A DNA stretch of 64,000 nt from Oxalicibacterium flavum (GTDB lineage Bacteria; Pseudomonadota; Gammaproteobacteria; Burkholderiales; Burkholderiaceae_D), in assembly GCF_014635065.1 (NCBI RefSeq), contig NZ_BMCG01000002.1, positions 62,001-126,000 of the forward strand. Reading direction: 5' to 3'. Every line of letters starts with the position of its first letter. The first letter of the stretch is position 1. Positions 46,259 through 54,725 of this stretch are shown piece after piece. The position numbers and the translations under genes were made by a program. Under the pieces are notes generated by a model, which worked only from the letters and a program-made list of their open reading frames with translations, ran no database searches and was not told the origin of the DNA.

Positions 46259-46801
46259 TTAATTTTCGTTGTAGAACCAGTGCCACGGCTCGTGAATAAA
46301 ACCCAGAGTGTTGTCTTTGGGGTACGAAAGGGTGAAGCCGAAGCCGCCGGCATGCGCTTGCAGCCAGCGGTAGGCGTCGGTGTCCTCGAATTCCGGCTCG
46401 GTGGCGCGGCAGCCCGGCGTGTTGATGTCGAGCGCGCAGCCGGTGTGGTGTTCGCTGTAGCCGGGCGGCGCGCTGAGGGTCAGGATTTTCTCCATCGGCA
46501 TGTTGCGGTCGAGCTTGGCCTGGATGATGTCGATCTGCCGTTCGATGGTGCGGAAGGACGACACCACTTCGAGCACGATGCCGTCGCCGCGCGCGGCCAT
46601 CTTCATGGCCGCCCAGGCGCGGCTGGCGCCCGGCGTCATCAGGCATTCGCGGCCTTCGGGGCTGAAATCGCCGAGCACCAGTTCCCGTGCTTCCGGGTAG
46701 AAGGGCAGTTTTTTGTCTGTTATCCACTGCATCGGAATGCCAAGGCGATGCAATTCGCGATGAATGCGCTGCCGGTAGTCGTCGTCCTGCTCAATGTTCA
46801 T
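46259..46801 (-). CDS. VanY/M15-type peptidase (LD- or DD-carboxypeptidase-like), no signal peptide
   Basis: A 180-residue M15 peptidase. The zinc and catalytic residues are visible: SEHHTGCALDIN (His and Asp ligands, about 117-128) and HEPWHWFY (final Glu base and His ligand, about 170-177). M15 enzymes trim peptidoglycan stem peptides. No signal peptide or anchor is seen, so it may act on cytoplasmic muropeptides or reach the wall another way, as phage endolysins do. The ending YNEN is followed by an AT-rich repeat. Substrate not assignable. Confidence 0.88.
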   Translation of the reverse strand: MNIEQDDDYRQRIHRELHRLGIPMQWITDKKLPFYPEARELVLGDFSPEGRECLMTPGASRAWAAMKMAARGDGIVLEVVSSFRTIERQIDIIQAKLDRNMPMEKILTLSAPPGYSEHHTGCALDINTPGCRATEPEFEDTDAYRWLQAHAGGFGFTLSYPKDNTLGFIHEPWHWFYNEN

Positions 46802-46918
46802 GCGGGTTTTCCGTGATCGGGTGAATCGATGGCGATTTATTCGGCGCGCGCCTACGTGAAATCCCGTATGCGTCCGCCCAACTTTGCTATCATGCCGCCT
46901 GCAAAGGAGAGCTTATCC

Positions 46919-47512
46919 GTGAAATTGAAGATGGCAAAGAATTCGGTGTTCGCTGTGCTGCTGCGCTCGAACTGGTGGGTCAGCGGCGTGGTCGGCCTGG
47001 TGTTGGGGCTGATCGGCGTGGTCAGCATGCCGCCCGGATACCGATTGTTTGGCACCATCATGGGCATTCCGTTCCTGATCATCAGCATGATTCGCTTCAA
47101 GCAGCAGTGGGACGAGCCAGGCCCGATGCGCACCGAGGAAGTCCTGCAGAAGATGCGCAAGCTGAGCTGGGACCAGTTTGCCGCCGAGGTCGAGGCGGCG
47201 CTGCTGCGCGACGGTTTTGCGGTCACGCGCGTGCAGATGGCGGAAGCCGATTTCTCGATCACGGCCGACGGCCGCACCGCGCTGGTGGCCTGCAAGCGCT
47301 GGAAGGTACCGAACACCGGCGTCGAGCCGTTGCGCGAACTGCACAAGGCGGTGCAGCGCGAGGGTGCGCACGAGGGGTTCTACATCACCTCCGGTGAATA
47401 TACGGATACTGCGATCCGCTTTGCGGCCGAAAAGAACATCCGTCTGGTCAATGGCATGCCGCTGGTCAAGCTGCTGCGCGAACTGCGTTATACGGAGACC
47501 GGCAAGGTCTGA
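46919..47512 (+). CDS. Membrane-anchored Mrr-like restriction endonuclease fold protein
   Basis: About 197 residues: two membrane segments (about 9-28 and 36-55), then a soluble Mrr-type nuclease-fold domain (about 75-195) with LSWDQFAAEVEAALLRDGFAV, the acidic residue of EADFSI and VACKRWKV. In Mrr the catalytic set is D...QxK; here the last part reads ACK, so the Gln is replaced. GTG start at 46919 has AAGGAGA 8 bases upstream; an ATG at 46829 lacks one. Similar two-TM proteins are common in betaproteobacteria and are of unknown role; self-restriction or nucleic-acid sensing are guesses. Confidence 0.75.
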   Translation: MKLKMAKNSVFAVLLRSNWWVSGVVGLVLGLIGVVSMPPGYRLFGTIMGIPFLIISMIRFKQQWDEPGPMRTEEVLQKMRKLSWDQFAAEVEAALLRDGFAVTRVQMAEADFSITADGRTALVACKRWKVPNTGVEPLRELHKAVQREGAHEGFYITSGEYTDTAIRFAAEKNIRLVNGMPLVKLLRELRYTETGKV

Positions 47513-47604
47513 CGGGCAAGGAATTCCGGAGCCTGGCGCAGGGCGTGTCCTGCATCAGGTAGTGGAGGAGGCAGAAGAGTCGGCACAAGCCGACCTGCAA
47601 CAGA

Positions 47605-47637
47605 AACCGGCGGGCCGGGCGGCTCGCCGGTTTTTTT
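47605..47637 (+). terminator. Terminator after the Mrr-like gene
   Basis: AACCGGCG/CGCCGGTT arms with a GC-rich loop and TTTTTTT, about 93 bases after the stop. Confidence 0.85.
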
Positions 47638-47647
47638 ATGCGGATTT

Positions 47648-47664
47648 ATATCATAAAGTGATAT
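47648..47664. promoter_or_regulatory. Palindrome ATATCA-N5-TGATAT before marR
   Basis: Perfect 6-bp arms, 33 bases before the marR ATG, over the probable promoter. MarR proteins bind such short palindromes, so autoregulation of marR-clc is likely. Confidence 0.6.
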
Positions 47665-47696
47665 GATTCCGGCTCGACTTTTCCGGGCCGGATTGC

Positions 47697-48125
47697 ATGG
47701 ACACGCCTTCCACACTGAAAAAAAGCGATTTCGAGGCGCTCTCGGAATTCCGCTACCAACTGCGCCGCTTCGTGAAGTTCAGCGAGGAAGCGGCCCAAAA
47801 CGCGGGACTGACGCCGCTGCATTACCTGGTGCTGCTGCATATCAAGGGCTTTCCGGGGCAGGACTGGGCCAGCATCGGCCAGATCGCCGAGCGCCTGCAA
47901 ATCCAGCATCACGGCGCGGTGGCGCTGGTGTCGCGCTGCGAAAAGGCCGGGCTGGTCACGCGTTCGCCGGGACGCGAAGACCGGCGCCAGGTGCGCGTGC
48001 ACCTGACCGCGCTGGGCGAGAAGCATCTGCACCACCTGGCCGACCTGCACCGCAAGGAACTGCGCTCGCTTGGCCACGTGTTCCGCGTGGCGCAGATTTC
48101 CGCCTTCAACGACGGCGACGCCTAG
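47697..48125 (+). CDS. MarR family transcriptional regulator
   Basis: A 142-residue winged-helix MarR regulator (IGQIAERLQIQHHGAVALVSRCEKAGLVTRSPGREDRRQVRVHLT contains the recognition helix and wing). Pattern LHYLVLLHIKGFPGQDWASI is like MarR proteins found next to ClC channels. It precedes the ClC gene by 23 bases in one operon and sits behind a palindrome, so it probably represses itself and the channel gene. Ligand unknown. Confidence 0.9.
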   Translation: MDTPSTLKKSDFEALSEFRYQLRRFVKFSEEAAQNAGLTPLHYLVLLHIKGFPGQDWASIGQIAERLQIQHHGAVALVSRCEKAGLVTRSPGREDRRQVRVHLTALGEKHLHHLADLHRKELRSLGHVFRVAQISAFNDGDA

Positions 48126-48148
48126 GCTTCGTCTCTCCAGGATTCTTC

Positions 48149-49882
48149 ATGCACAATCATCTGCGCGATTTCTCGGTTGACCGCCGCCTGCTGTTCTTCT
48201 GCACGCTGGCGCTCGTCATCGGCATGGTCAGCACGCTGGCGGCCTGGGTGCTGCTCAATGCCATCCATTTCTTCACCAATCTGTTCTTCTTTCAGGAACT
48301 GTCGTTTGCGGACCGGTCGCCGGCCGGGCATACGCTGGGGCTGTGGGTGATCGCGCTGCCGGTCGTCGGCGGGCTGATCGCGGGGCTGGTTGCGCGCTAC
48401 GGCTCGGACAAGATTCGCGGGCACGGCATTCCGGAAGCGATCGAGGCGATCCTGTTCCGCAAGAGCCAGATGTCGCCCAAGGTCGCGGTGCTCAAGCCGC
48501 TGACCTCGGGCATCGTGATCGGCAGCGGCGGGCCGTTCGGCGCCGAAGGGCCGATCATCATGACCGGCGGCGCGATCGGTTCGCTGATCGCCCAGCATTT
48601 CCGCATCACTGCGGCCGAACGCAAGGTGTTGCTGGTGGCGGGTGCCACCGCCGGCATGACGGCCGTGTTCGGCACGCCGGTGGCAGCAGTTATGCTGGCG
48701 GTCGAACTGCTGCTGTTCGAACTGCGCCCGCGCAGCCTGCTGCCGGTCATCATGGCCTGCGCGACGGCGGCGTTCTGCCGGCCTTTCCTGCTGGAGGGCG
48801 GCCCCTTGTTCGCGATGCAGACGGCGGCGCCGGTGTTCCAGGACTTTGCGATCTGCCTGGCTGCCGGTGTGCTGTGCGGCGCGCTGGCGACCCTCATGTC
48901 GCGCTGCCTGTACCTGGTCGAGGACTGGTTTTCCAGCTTGCCGCTGCACTGGATGTGGTGGCCCGCCATCGGCGGGCTGATCGTCGGCATCGGCGGCTAT
49001 TTCGAGCCACGCGCGCTCGGTGTGGGCTACGACGTGATCGCGGACCTGCTCGGCAATCATCTGGCGGTGACGGCGGTAGTCTCGCTGCTGGTGGTCAAGG
49101 CCGTGATCTGGATCTTCGCGCTCGGTTCGGGCACCTCGGGCGGCGTGCTGGCCCCGCTATTGATACTCGGCGCCGGACTCGGCACGCTGGTGGCGAGCGT
49201 GGCGCCCGGCAGCGATGCCAACCTGTGGCCGCTGGTCTGCATGGCGGCGGTGCTGGCCGGCGTGCTGGGCGCGCCGTTGACGGCGGCCATCTTCGGTCTC
49301 GGACTGACGGGCGACTTCAATGCCTTGCTGCCGCTGCTGCTGGCGACCGGCGTGTCCTACGGCTTCACGATCCTGGTCATGCGCCGTTCCATCATGACCG
49401 AGAAGATCGCGCGGCGCGGCCTGCATATCTATCGTGAATACGGCGTCGATCCGCAGGAGCGGGCGTTTGTGGCAGACGTGATGTCGGCCGATCCGCTCAG
49501 CCTGTCGGGCAGCATGACGTTCGAGGCCGCGCACCGGCTGTATTTCGGTCCCGAACAGCGCTATCGCTTCTATCCGGTGACTGACGACGAGGGCGCCATC
49601 GTCGGCATGATGGATCGCAACCTGCTGGCGCGCGGTCTGCGCCTGCATCCCGGGGCCGGCCTGGCCTCCGTTTTCGAGCAGGGGCCGCAGGTAGCGCTGA
49701 CGACCGAAAGTTGCCAGCGCGTCGGACGCCGCATGGCCGACCTGAACCTGGAATGCCTGCCGGTGGTGGCCGATCTGCATTCGAAGAGATTGATCGGCGT
49801 GGTCAGTCGCAGCGACCTGCTGAAGCCGTCGCGTTCCGTCTTCCATGAAGAGCACGTGCGCGAGCGGTTGATCGGCGGCTAG
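48149..49882 (+). CDS. ClC family chloride channel/antiporter with C-terminal CBS pair
   Basis: A 577-residue ClC protein. Core of about 11 membrane helices (15-425), with GSGGPFGAEGP (about 127-137; the gating Glu is kept in GAEGP) and GSGTSGGVLAPLL (about 327-339). Then a cytoplasmic CBS pair (about 440-570; FVADVMSADPLSL, VVADLHSKRLIGVVSRSDLL). The GSGGP variant of GSGIP suggests altered anion selectivity. ATG at 48149 has AGGA 7 bases upstream. It follows the MarR gene by 23 bases and ends with a terminator. Confidence 0.93.
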   Translation: MHNHLRDFSVDRRLLFFCTLALVIGMVSTLAAWVLLNAIHFFTNLFFFQELSFADRSPAGHTLGLWVIALPVVGGLIAGLVARYGSDKIRGHGIPEAIEAILFRKSQMSPKVAVLKPLTSGIVIGSGGPFGAEGPIIMTGGAIGSLIAQHFRITAAERKVLLVAGATAGMTAVFGTPVAAVMLAVELLLFELRPRSLLPVIMACATAAFCRPFLLEGGPLFAMQTAAPVFQDFAICLAAGVLCGALATLMSRCLYLVEDWFSSLPLHWMWWPAIGGLIVGIGGYFEPRALGVGYDVIADLLGNHLAVTAVVSLLVVKAVIWIFALGSGTSGGVLAPLLILGAGLGTLVASVAPGSDANLWPLVCMAAVLAGVLGAPLTAAIFGLGLTGDFNALLPLLLATGVSYGFTILVMRRSIMTEKIARRGLHIYREYGVDPQERAFVADVMSADPLSLSGSMTFEAAHRLYFGPEQRYRFYPVTDDEGAIVGMMDRNLLARGLRLHPGAGLASVFEQGPQVALTTESCQRVGRRMADLNLECLPVVADLHSKRLIGVVSRSDLLKPSRSVFHEEHVRERLIGG

Positions 49883-49900
49883 GACGGGACGATAAAAAAG

Positions 49901-49923
49901 GGGAGCGCATGGCTCCCTTTTTT
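49901..49923. terminator. Terminator between the ClC and PAS genes
   Basis: GGGAGC/GCTCCC stem in an A-rich/T-rich frame, 18 bases after the ClC stop; symmetric, so it can serve both convergent genes. Confidence 0.82.
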
Positions 49924-49959
49924 CTGGCTTGCATCGATCCCTCGATGACGCAGTCTTTT

Positions 49960-50415
49960 TTACGCGGTCTTTTCCGCCAGCGCCTTTTCGAGTTCGGCCA
50001 TCTTGACGCGCGTGGCGGCGTCGTTGGCCTGGCGCTCGGTGACGTCGCGCGCGAAGGCGACCGCGCCGAGGATGGTGCCGGCCGCGTCGCGCACCAGATC
50101 GAAGCTCATATCGACATAGATGCGTGAGCCATCCTTGTGCATGGAGCGCGTGGTCAGCACCTTGTTGACGTACTTCATCTCGCCGGTCTCGACCGCGTGG
50201 TCGAAGCCGCGGTTGTGGGCATCCACCATGCGTTCGGGGATGATGATGTCGAGCTTGCCGCCGATCACGTCTTCCGCCTTGTGGCCGAAGATGCGTTCGG
50301 CACCGGCGTTCCAGACCTGCACCAGGCCGTCGCGGTCGGCGAAGATGATGGCGTCGGTGGCGTGGTCGATGATGCTCTTGGCAAGAGCGGGATCGTAGTC
50401 GTTGGGGGTTGGCAT
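49960..50415 (-). CDS. Single PAS-domain sensor protein
   Basis: A 151-residue protein that is one PAS fold (about 10-125; IIDHATDAIIFADRDGLVQVWNAGAERIFGHKAEDVIG is the classic start, ARDVTERQ the end) and a short helix (about 128-150). It has no kinase, GGDEF or DNA-binding output, so it must act through a partner or as a stand-alone sensor of ligand or redox. It is convergent with the ClC gene and 62 bases from the HPP-CBS gene on the same strand, possibly in an operon with it. Confidence 0.88.
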   Translation of the reverse strand: MPTPNDYDPALAKSIIDHATDAIIFADRDGLVQVWNAGAERIFGHKAEDVIGGKLDIIIPERMVDAHNRGFDHAVETGEMKYVNKVLTTRSMHKDGSRIYVDMSFDLVRDAAGTILGAVAFARDVTERQANDAATRVKMAELEKALAEKTA

Positions 50416-50477
50416 GGCTATCTCCAGTTGGCTGTGCGCAAGGGTTCGGGCGGAATGCGTGTGTTTTTGCGTGTTTC

Positions 50478-51653
50478 TCAGCGATCCGCCATCGTGTGTT
50501 CGTAGAGGGCGGCGATCAGGTCGCTTTGCGACAGGATGCCGACCAGTTGCTGCTTGTCGTCGATGACAGGCACCTGATGCAGTTCGCGGTCCGACATCAG
50601 CGGCACCAGATCGACGATCGACTGCGTGGCCTGGGCCGTGACGACTTCGCGCGTCATGATCTGGCCGACCACCTCGTGCTTGTCGCTGTGACTCATCTGC
50701 GACGGCTTGATGAAGTGCGCCAGGCGCTGGCCAAGGCCGGCGTGCGTGTCGCCGGCCGCGTGCGCCAGGTAATCGGCCTTGGTGATGATGCCGATCACAT
50801 GACGGCCGCGATCGATCACGGGCAGGGCGGTCAGGTCGTGCCGCTGCAGTTGCAGCCAGGCTTCAGCAAGAGGCGTGCCGAACTCGGTGGTGACGACGTC
50901 CTTCGACATGATGTCCGCACAGCGCGTGGCACCGACCTTGCGGCGGTAGGCCTGCATCTCGGTCTGCAGCATGATGGCCTCGAGGTCGCCGCGGCTGATG
51001 TCGAACACCTGGTTGTAGCGCTTGAGGACTTCGTCGAGGTCCTGCGCCGTGATGCCGGTGCGTTCGGTCGGCGGCGGATCGGCGGTGTCGTGCTTCTTGT
51101 TCTGTTCGGCCAGGGCCTGCGGATGGTGCGGGTAGGTGCGGCGCGTTGCATTGTTGTAGAACAGCGCCATCAGGACCATCAGGAAGGAATTGACCATCAC
51201 CGGCGCCAGCACGAATTCATAGCCCATCGCATGTACCGCGGGGCCGCCGAGCACGGCAGTCAGGGCCACCGCGCCGCTTGGCGGGTGGATGCAGCGGAAC
51301 CAGAACATGCAGCCGATGGACAGCCCGGCCGCGACGCCGGCCGCCACCACCGGCGCATCGATGAGCTTGACGCAGGTGACGCCGATCACCGCCGCGACGA
51401 AATTGCCGCCGATGATGGACCACGGCTGCGCCAGCGGGCTCGACGGCACGCCGAACAGCAAGACCGAAGAGGCGCCCATGGGCGCGATCAGCCAGGCGGT
51501 GCCCACCGTGTCGCCGAGCATCAGGTAAGTGACGGAGCCGGTCAGCACCAGGCCGAACAGCGCGCCTGCCGAAGCGCGCATGCGTTCGTAGCGATCGACA
51601 TAACCCTGGGTAGGAAGAAACCTGCGAAGCCAGTTGCTGAGTAGTGGATGCAT
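50478..51653 (-). CDS. HPP family membrane protein with CBS domains
   Basis: About 391 residues: HPP transmembrane domain (about 20-170, with the name-giving CIHPPSGAVAL motif) followed by a linker and a CBS pair (about 240-385; CADIMSKDVVTTEFGTPL, QIMTREVVTAQATQSI and LVGILSQSDLI). Some HPP proteins are linked to nitrite transport in chloroplasts and cyanobacteria; CBS pairs usually sense adenine nucleotides. Start at 51653 gives the typical length; an ATG at 51701 would add 16 residues with no ribosome site. Confidence 0.88.
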   Translation of the reverse strand: MHPLLSNWLRRFLPTQGYVDRYERMRASAGALFGLVLTGSVTYLMLGDTVGTAWLIAPMGASSVLLFGVPSSPLAQPWSIIGGNFVAAVIGVTCVKLIDAPVVAAGVAAGLSIGCMFWFRCIHPPSGAVALTAVLGGPAVHAMGYEFVLAPVMVNSFLMVLMALFYNNATRRTYPHHPQALAEQNKKHDTADPPPTERTGITAQDLDEVLKRYNQVFDISRGDLEAIMLQTEMQAYRRKVGATRCADIMSKDVVTTEFGTPLAEAWLQLQRHDLTALPVIDRGRHVIGIITKADYLAHAAGDTHAGLGQRLAHFIKPSQMSHSDKHEVVGQIMTREVVTAQATQSIVDLVPLMSDRELHQVPVIDDKQQLVGILSQSDLIAALYEHTMADR

Positions 51654-51965
51654 GCGGTGTGATGACGACGTTCGAATTCGGGTTGCCGATGATACAGGCA
51701 AGGCGTCAGTTTAAATAACATGCATTTTATATGCAATATTGAAGGGAGGTGGACGGATGGGGAAACTGCGTAGTGCGGCGGGCAGGGCGCATGAAAAGCT
51801 TTCATCCATACGCCGGGAAGATGCACCGTTTTTGCGCCGCGCCCGCACAAGAGGAAATAGAATGCTTCCAGCATAAACCGAAACCGGACCCAGAACCGGC
51901 CTGCGCCGCAAGACCGCATCGCAGTACGTCAGCGCGGCAGGACAATCGACCACCGAGGAGACTGC
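51654..51965. other. Intergenic region between divergent HPP and lldD-type genes
   Basis: 312 bases without a credible gene. The only structure seen is TGCAT-N5-ATGCA at 51721-51735 in a short AT-rich patch, which could be a regulator site. No terminator, RNA gene or clear promoter was recognised. Confidence 0.5.
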
Positions 51966-53150
51966 ATGCCCGTCATCACCTGCATCGAAGACCTGCGCGT
52001 GCTCGCGCAAAAGCGCGTCCCGCGCATGTTCTACGACTACGCCGACGCCGGTTCGTGGACCGAATGTACCTACCGCGCCAATTGCAGCGACTTCGCGCCG
52101 ATCAAGTTCCGCCAGCGCGTGGCGGTCAACATGGAGAACCGCACGCTGCGCACCACCATGGTCGGCGAGGATGTGCGCATGCCGGTCGCGCTGGCGCCGA
52201 CCGGCTTTACCGGCATGCAGCATGCGGACGGCGAAATCCTCGCGGCGCGCGCGGCCGAGCGCTTCGGCGTGCCGTTCACGCTCTCGACCATGAGCATCTG
52301 CTCGATCGAGGACATCGCCGCGCATACCAGCAAGCCGTTCTGGTTCCAGCTTTACATGATGAAGGACCGCGCCTTCATCGAACGCCTGATCGCACGCGCC
52401 AAGGCCGCCAACTGCTCGGCGCTGGTGCTGACGCTCGACCTGCAGGTGCTGGGCCAGCGCCACAAGGACCTCAAGAACGGCCTGTCGGCGCCGCCCAAGC
52501 TGACGCTGCCGAACATCGTGAACATGATGACCAAGCCGCGCTGGTGCCTGGGCATGCTGGGCACGCAGCGGCGCGGTTTCGGCAACATCGTCGGCCATGC
52601 GAGCGACGTGTCGGACCTGTCGTCGCTGTCGGCCTGGACTGCGCAGCAGTTCGATCCGGCGCTGTCGTGGGCCGATGTGGAATGGATCAAGCAGCGCTGG
52701 GACGGCAAGCTCATCATCAAGGGCATCATGGACCCCGAGGATGCGCGGTTGGCGGTACAGAGCGGGGCGGATGCGATCGTGGTGTCCAACCACGGCGGGC
52801 GCCAGCTCGACGGCGCGCTGTCCAGCATCGCCGCCTTGCCGGGCATCGTCGATGCGGTCGGCAGCGAGATCGAGGTCCACATGGATGGCGGCATCCGCTC
52901 GGGGCAGGACGTGATCAAGGCGCTCGCGCTGGGCGCCAAGGGCGTCTATATCGGCCGCGCCTTCCTGTACGGACTCGGTGCGATGGGCGAGGCCGGCGTG
53001 ACCAAGACGTTGGAAATCATCGAGCGAGAACTCGACCTGACCATGGCCTTCTGCGGCTTGACCGACGTGCGCAAGGTCGATAAGGCGATCCTGATTCCGG
53101 GCACCTGGCAGGTTCCGCAGAGCTATATTCTTCCTGGCGATCTGGCATAA
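51966..53150 (+). CDS. lldD: L-lactate dehydrogenase (FMN, LldD-type alpha-hydroxyacid oxidase)
   Basis: A 394-residue FMN enzyme of the LldD/glycolate oxidase family. It starts ITCIEDLRVLAQKRVPRMFYDYADAGSW-like as LldD does and has VSNHGGRQLDG (catalytic His/Arg near 275) and HMDGGIRSGQDVIKALALGA (FMN phosphate site). The middle holds the longer loop 180-230 that in LldD meets the membrane, so electrons probably enter the quinone pool. A second, smaller hydroxyacid oxidase is at 28446-29558. It is the last housekeeping-like gene before the AT-rich islet. Confidence 0.92.
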   Translation: MPVITCIEDLRVLAQKRVPRMFYDYADAGSWTECTYRANCSDFAPIKFRQRVAVNMENRTLRTTMVGEDVRMPVALAPTGFTGMQHADGEILAARAAERFGVPFTLSTMSICSIEDIAAHTSKPFWFQLYMMKDRAFIERLIARAKAANCSALVLTLDLQVLGQRHKDLKNGLSAPPKLTLPNIVNMMTKPRWCLGMLGTQRRGFGNIVGHASDVSDLSSLSAWTAQQFDPALSWADVEWIKQRWDGKLIIKGIMDPEDARLAVQSGADAIVVSNHGGRQLDGALSSIAALPGIVDAVGSEIEVHMDGGIRSGQDVIKALALGAKGVYIGRAFLYGLGAMGEAGVTKTLEIIERELDLTMAFCGLTDVRKVDKAILIPGTWQVPQSYILPGDLA

Positions 53151-53200
53151 GAGATATGCGAGATGAAAGAAAGATACCAAAGACAAAGGCGATGGTAGCC

Positions 53201-53533
53201 TCATCTACAAGGAAACGTATCCTTAAGTAATCCTCCAAACAGGACTTCCGAAGGTAGATGACGTATTTGAGGTTCGTCGCGCAATTGTTTCTTGAATAAG
53301 TCGATGAGTTGTAACGTAGTCACATGCTCAGGGAGACAAAAGAATTTTTGCTGCTTCGTAAGATATGCTTGTGCACTTACACCATTCATGAAGCCATTTA
53401 TAAAACCTACGCAGATGCCTTCTCTCGCATCCTTCGCATTGCAGACATTGTGGTAGTAGTTGCCGTCCAAAGCGAATGTATTAAATGAGCCAACAAGAAG
53501 CATTTGCATTAATAATATATTTTTAATTTTCAT
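53201..53533 (-). CDS. Rap1a/Tai-like small secreted protein
   Basis: A 110-residue precursor with a signal peptide (hydrophobic 7-19, cleavage near TFA at 21). Mature part has four cysteines (31, 41, 66, 109), giving two likely disulfides. The order C(x9)C-VGFINGF, FFCLPEHVTTLQLIDL and final FPC matches the Rap1a/Tai family, which includes periplasmic immunity proteins against type VI secretion amidase effectors. No T6SS gene is in the window, so the role may differ. It is AT-rich, on the minus strand 29 bases after the 323-residue gene, and probably cotranscribed with it. Ribosome site weak. Confidence 0.8.
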   Translation of the reverse strand: MKIKNILLMQMLLVGSFNTFALDGNYYHNVCNAKDAREGICVGFINGFMNGVSAQAYLTKQQKFFCLPEHVTTLQLIDLFKKQLRDEPQIRHLPSEVLFGGLLKDTFPCR

Positions 53534-53562
53534 TTTATGAATAGGAAGTTATTCAAGATTAA

Positions 53563-54534
53563 TTAAGATTGCACAGTCTTTATAAGTTGGGCTGCACGAA
53601 TCTGTCCGCGAATGATTGTTGCATTAACTTCCAGCTTTACCGGTAGACGTTTTTCAGCACATTCCCAAATTTTCTTGCGGCTGTCTGCATCGATTTCTTC
53701 ATCTAGGATTGTGATCGAAAACTCACCAGTTTCAGCACTCGCAAGCCAGATTTTTGTGGCACTTTCTCTAAACTCCATGCGAACGATGACAAAATCGTTG
53801 GAGATAATTTTTGCGTCTGCCTTTTCTTTTGCAGCTCGCTGATTAATTTCTTGAATTTCTTCCGAATCGAAGGTGATTCTGCCAATTTTTATTTCGGCAG
53901 CATCTGATGCCCCTTTAACGATTGCACGAGTACCTTCTTCCGAGGCTTTAGAAAAACGTGCTGCTACTTGGTTCTTCTCAGCTAGTTTGCTGAATTCTTG
54001 TAACCGCGCAGTTTCTTGCTGGTTTCCATCAATTGCTATCTGCGCAGCGATTTCAGCCTTTTTAACATCTGCCAATGTCTCGGTAATAGTTATAGCTCCC
54101 CATCCAATTGCAATAATTAACGCGACAGTAATGATGGTTTTCCGTTTATCTATGCTATCCATAGAGGTCATGCCTTCCGCGAGCTTTTCTAAAAATCCAG
54201 TAATAACAGCAGTAATACTGGTGGAACCTTCATTCACATTGAAAATGAGTTGAAAATCAATTCGCTGCTCACCAGTGAGTTTCCGAATATCATCTGATCC
54301 ATACAAAGCAAAGGCGGCCGCCCTGTAGAGTTGTTCTTGAAATTCCCACAAGCCTCGAGCAAGTTCAGCTGGGATGCTCGAATCGTATTTCGTGCCTTCA
54401 ATATGGGCAGTCCATTCCGAAAGTTCTCCAGTAAAAACCAACGGCACGTCAAATTTAGCCCCGTCAGAAATTTTTAAAAGTGCTTCGTCAATTGTTGAGA
54501 TTAATTCAGCTTGATTATCATTGCGGCCGGGCAT
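53563..54534 (-). CDS. Unrecognised 323-residue single-pass membrane protein in AT-rich islet
   Basis: Layout: acidic soluble N-terminal domain (about 1-128) containing IPAELARGLWEFQEQLYRAA and a conserved-looking LTGEQRIDFQLIF stretch; one membrane helix (about 133-152, TIITVALIIAIGWGAITITE); an Ala/Glu/Lys-rich, probably coiled segment (about 155-230); and a beta-strand-rich C-terminal domain (about 240-323). No enzyme motif is visible. An AAGGAAC ribosome site lies 7 bases before the ATG. Codon use is AT-rich, unlike its neighbours. It is first of a two-gene operon with the Rap1a/Tai-like gene. Topology and role unknown. Confidence 0.75.
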   Translation of the reverse strand: MPGRNDNQAELISTIDEALLKISDGAKFDVPLVFTGELSEWTAHIEGTKYDSSIPAELARGLWEFQEQLYRAAAFALYGSDDIRKLTGEQRIDFQLIFNVNEGSTSITAVITGFLEKLAEGMTSMDSIDKRKTIITVALIIAIGWGAITITETLADVKKAEIAAQIAIDGNQQETARLQEFSKLAEKNQVAARFSKASEEGTRAIVKGASDAAEIKIGRITFDSEEIQEINQRAAKEKADAKIISNDFVIVRMEFRESATKIWLASAETGEFSITILDEEIDADSRKKIWECAEKRLPVKLEVNATIIRGQIRAAQLIKTVQS

Positions 54535-54709
54535 TAGAGTTCCTTTTTGTTTTTTGTAAAAGATATTTTTACTTTTCGTAAGTTGCCATACGAGATGGCG
54601 AAAGTTTGACGTTTCGTGGATGTACCTTGAAAAGCCTCATGTAACCCCTAATTATCATTGCTAAACAGTAATGTTGCACCACATAAATATGGGATGCCGC
54701 CCTGTTTAA

Positions 54710-54725
54710 CTGTATTTATATACAG
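54710..54725. promoter_or_regulatory. LexA (SOS) box before the radical SAM gene
   Basis: CTGTATTTATATACAG: perfect CTGT-N8-ACAG with an all-AT core, flanked by AA and TA. It ends 12 bases before the ATG of the 54738 gene, overlapping its promoter. Confidence 0.82.

Noticed and set aside
47663-48148. N-terminal extension of the ClC protein
   Set aside because: It overlaps marR in another frame and is Gly/Arg-rich; a ribosome site precedes the ATG at 48149.
51721-51735. TGCAT-N5-ATGCA before the LldD-type gene as an operator
   Set aside because: Arms are only five bases and lie 230 bases from the start; kept only as a note in the intergenic entry.
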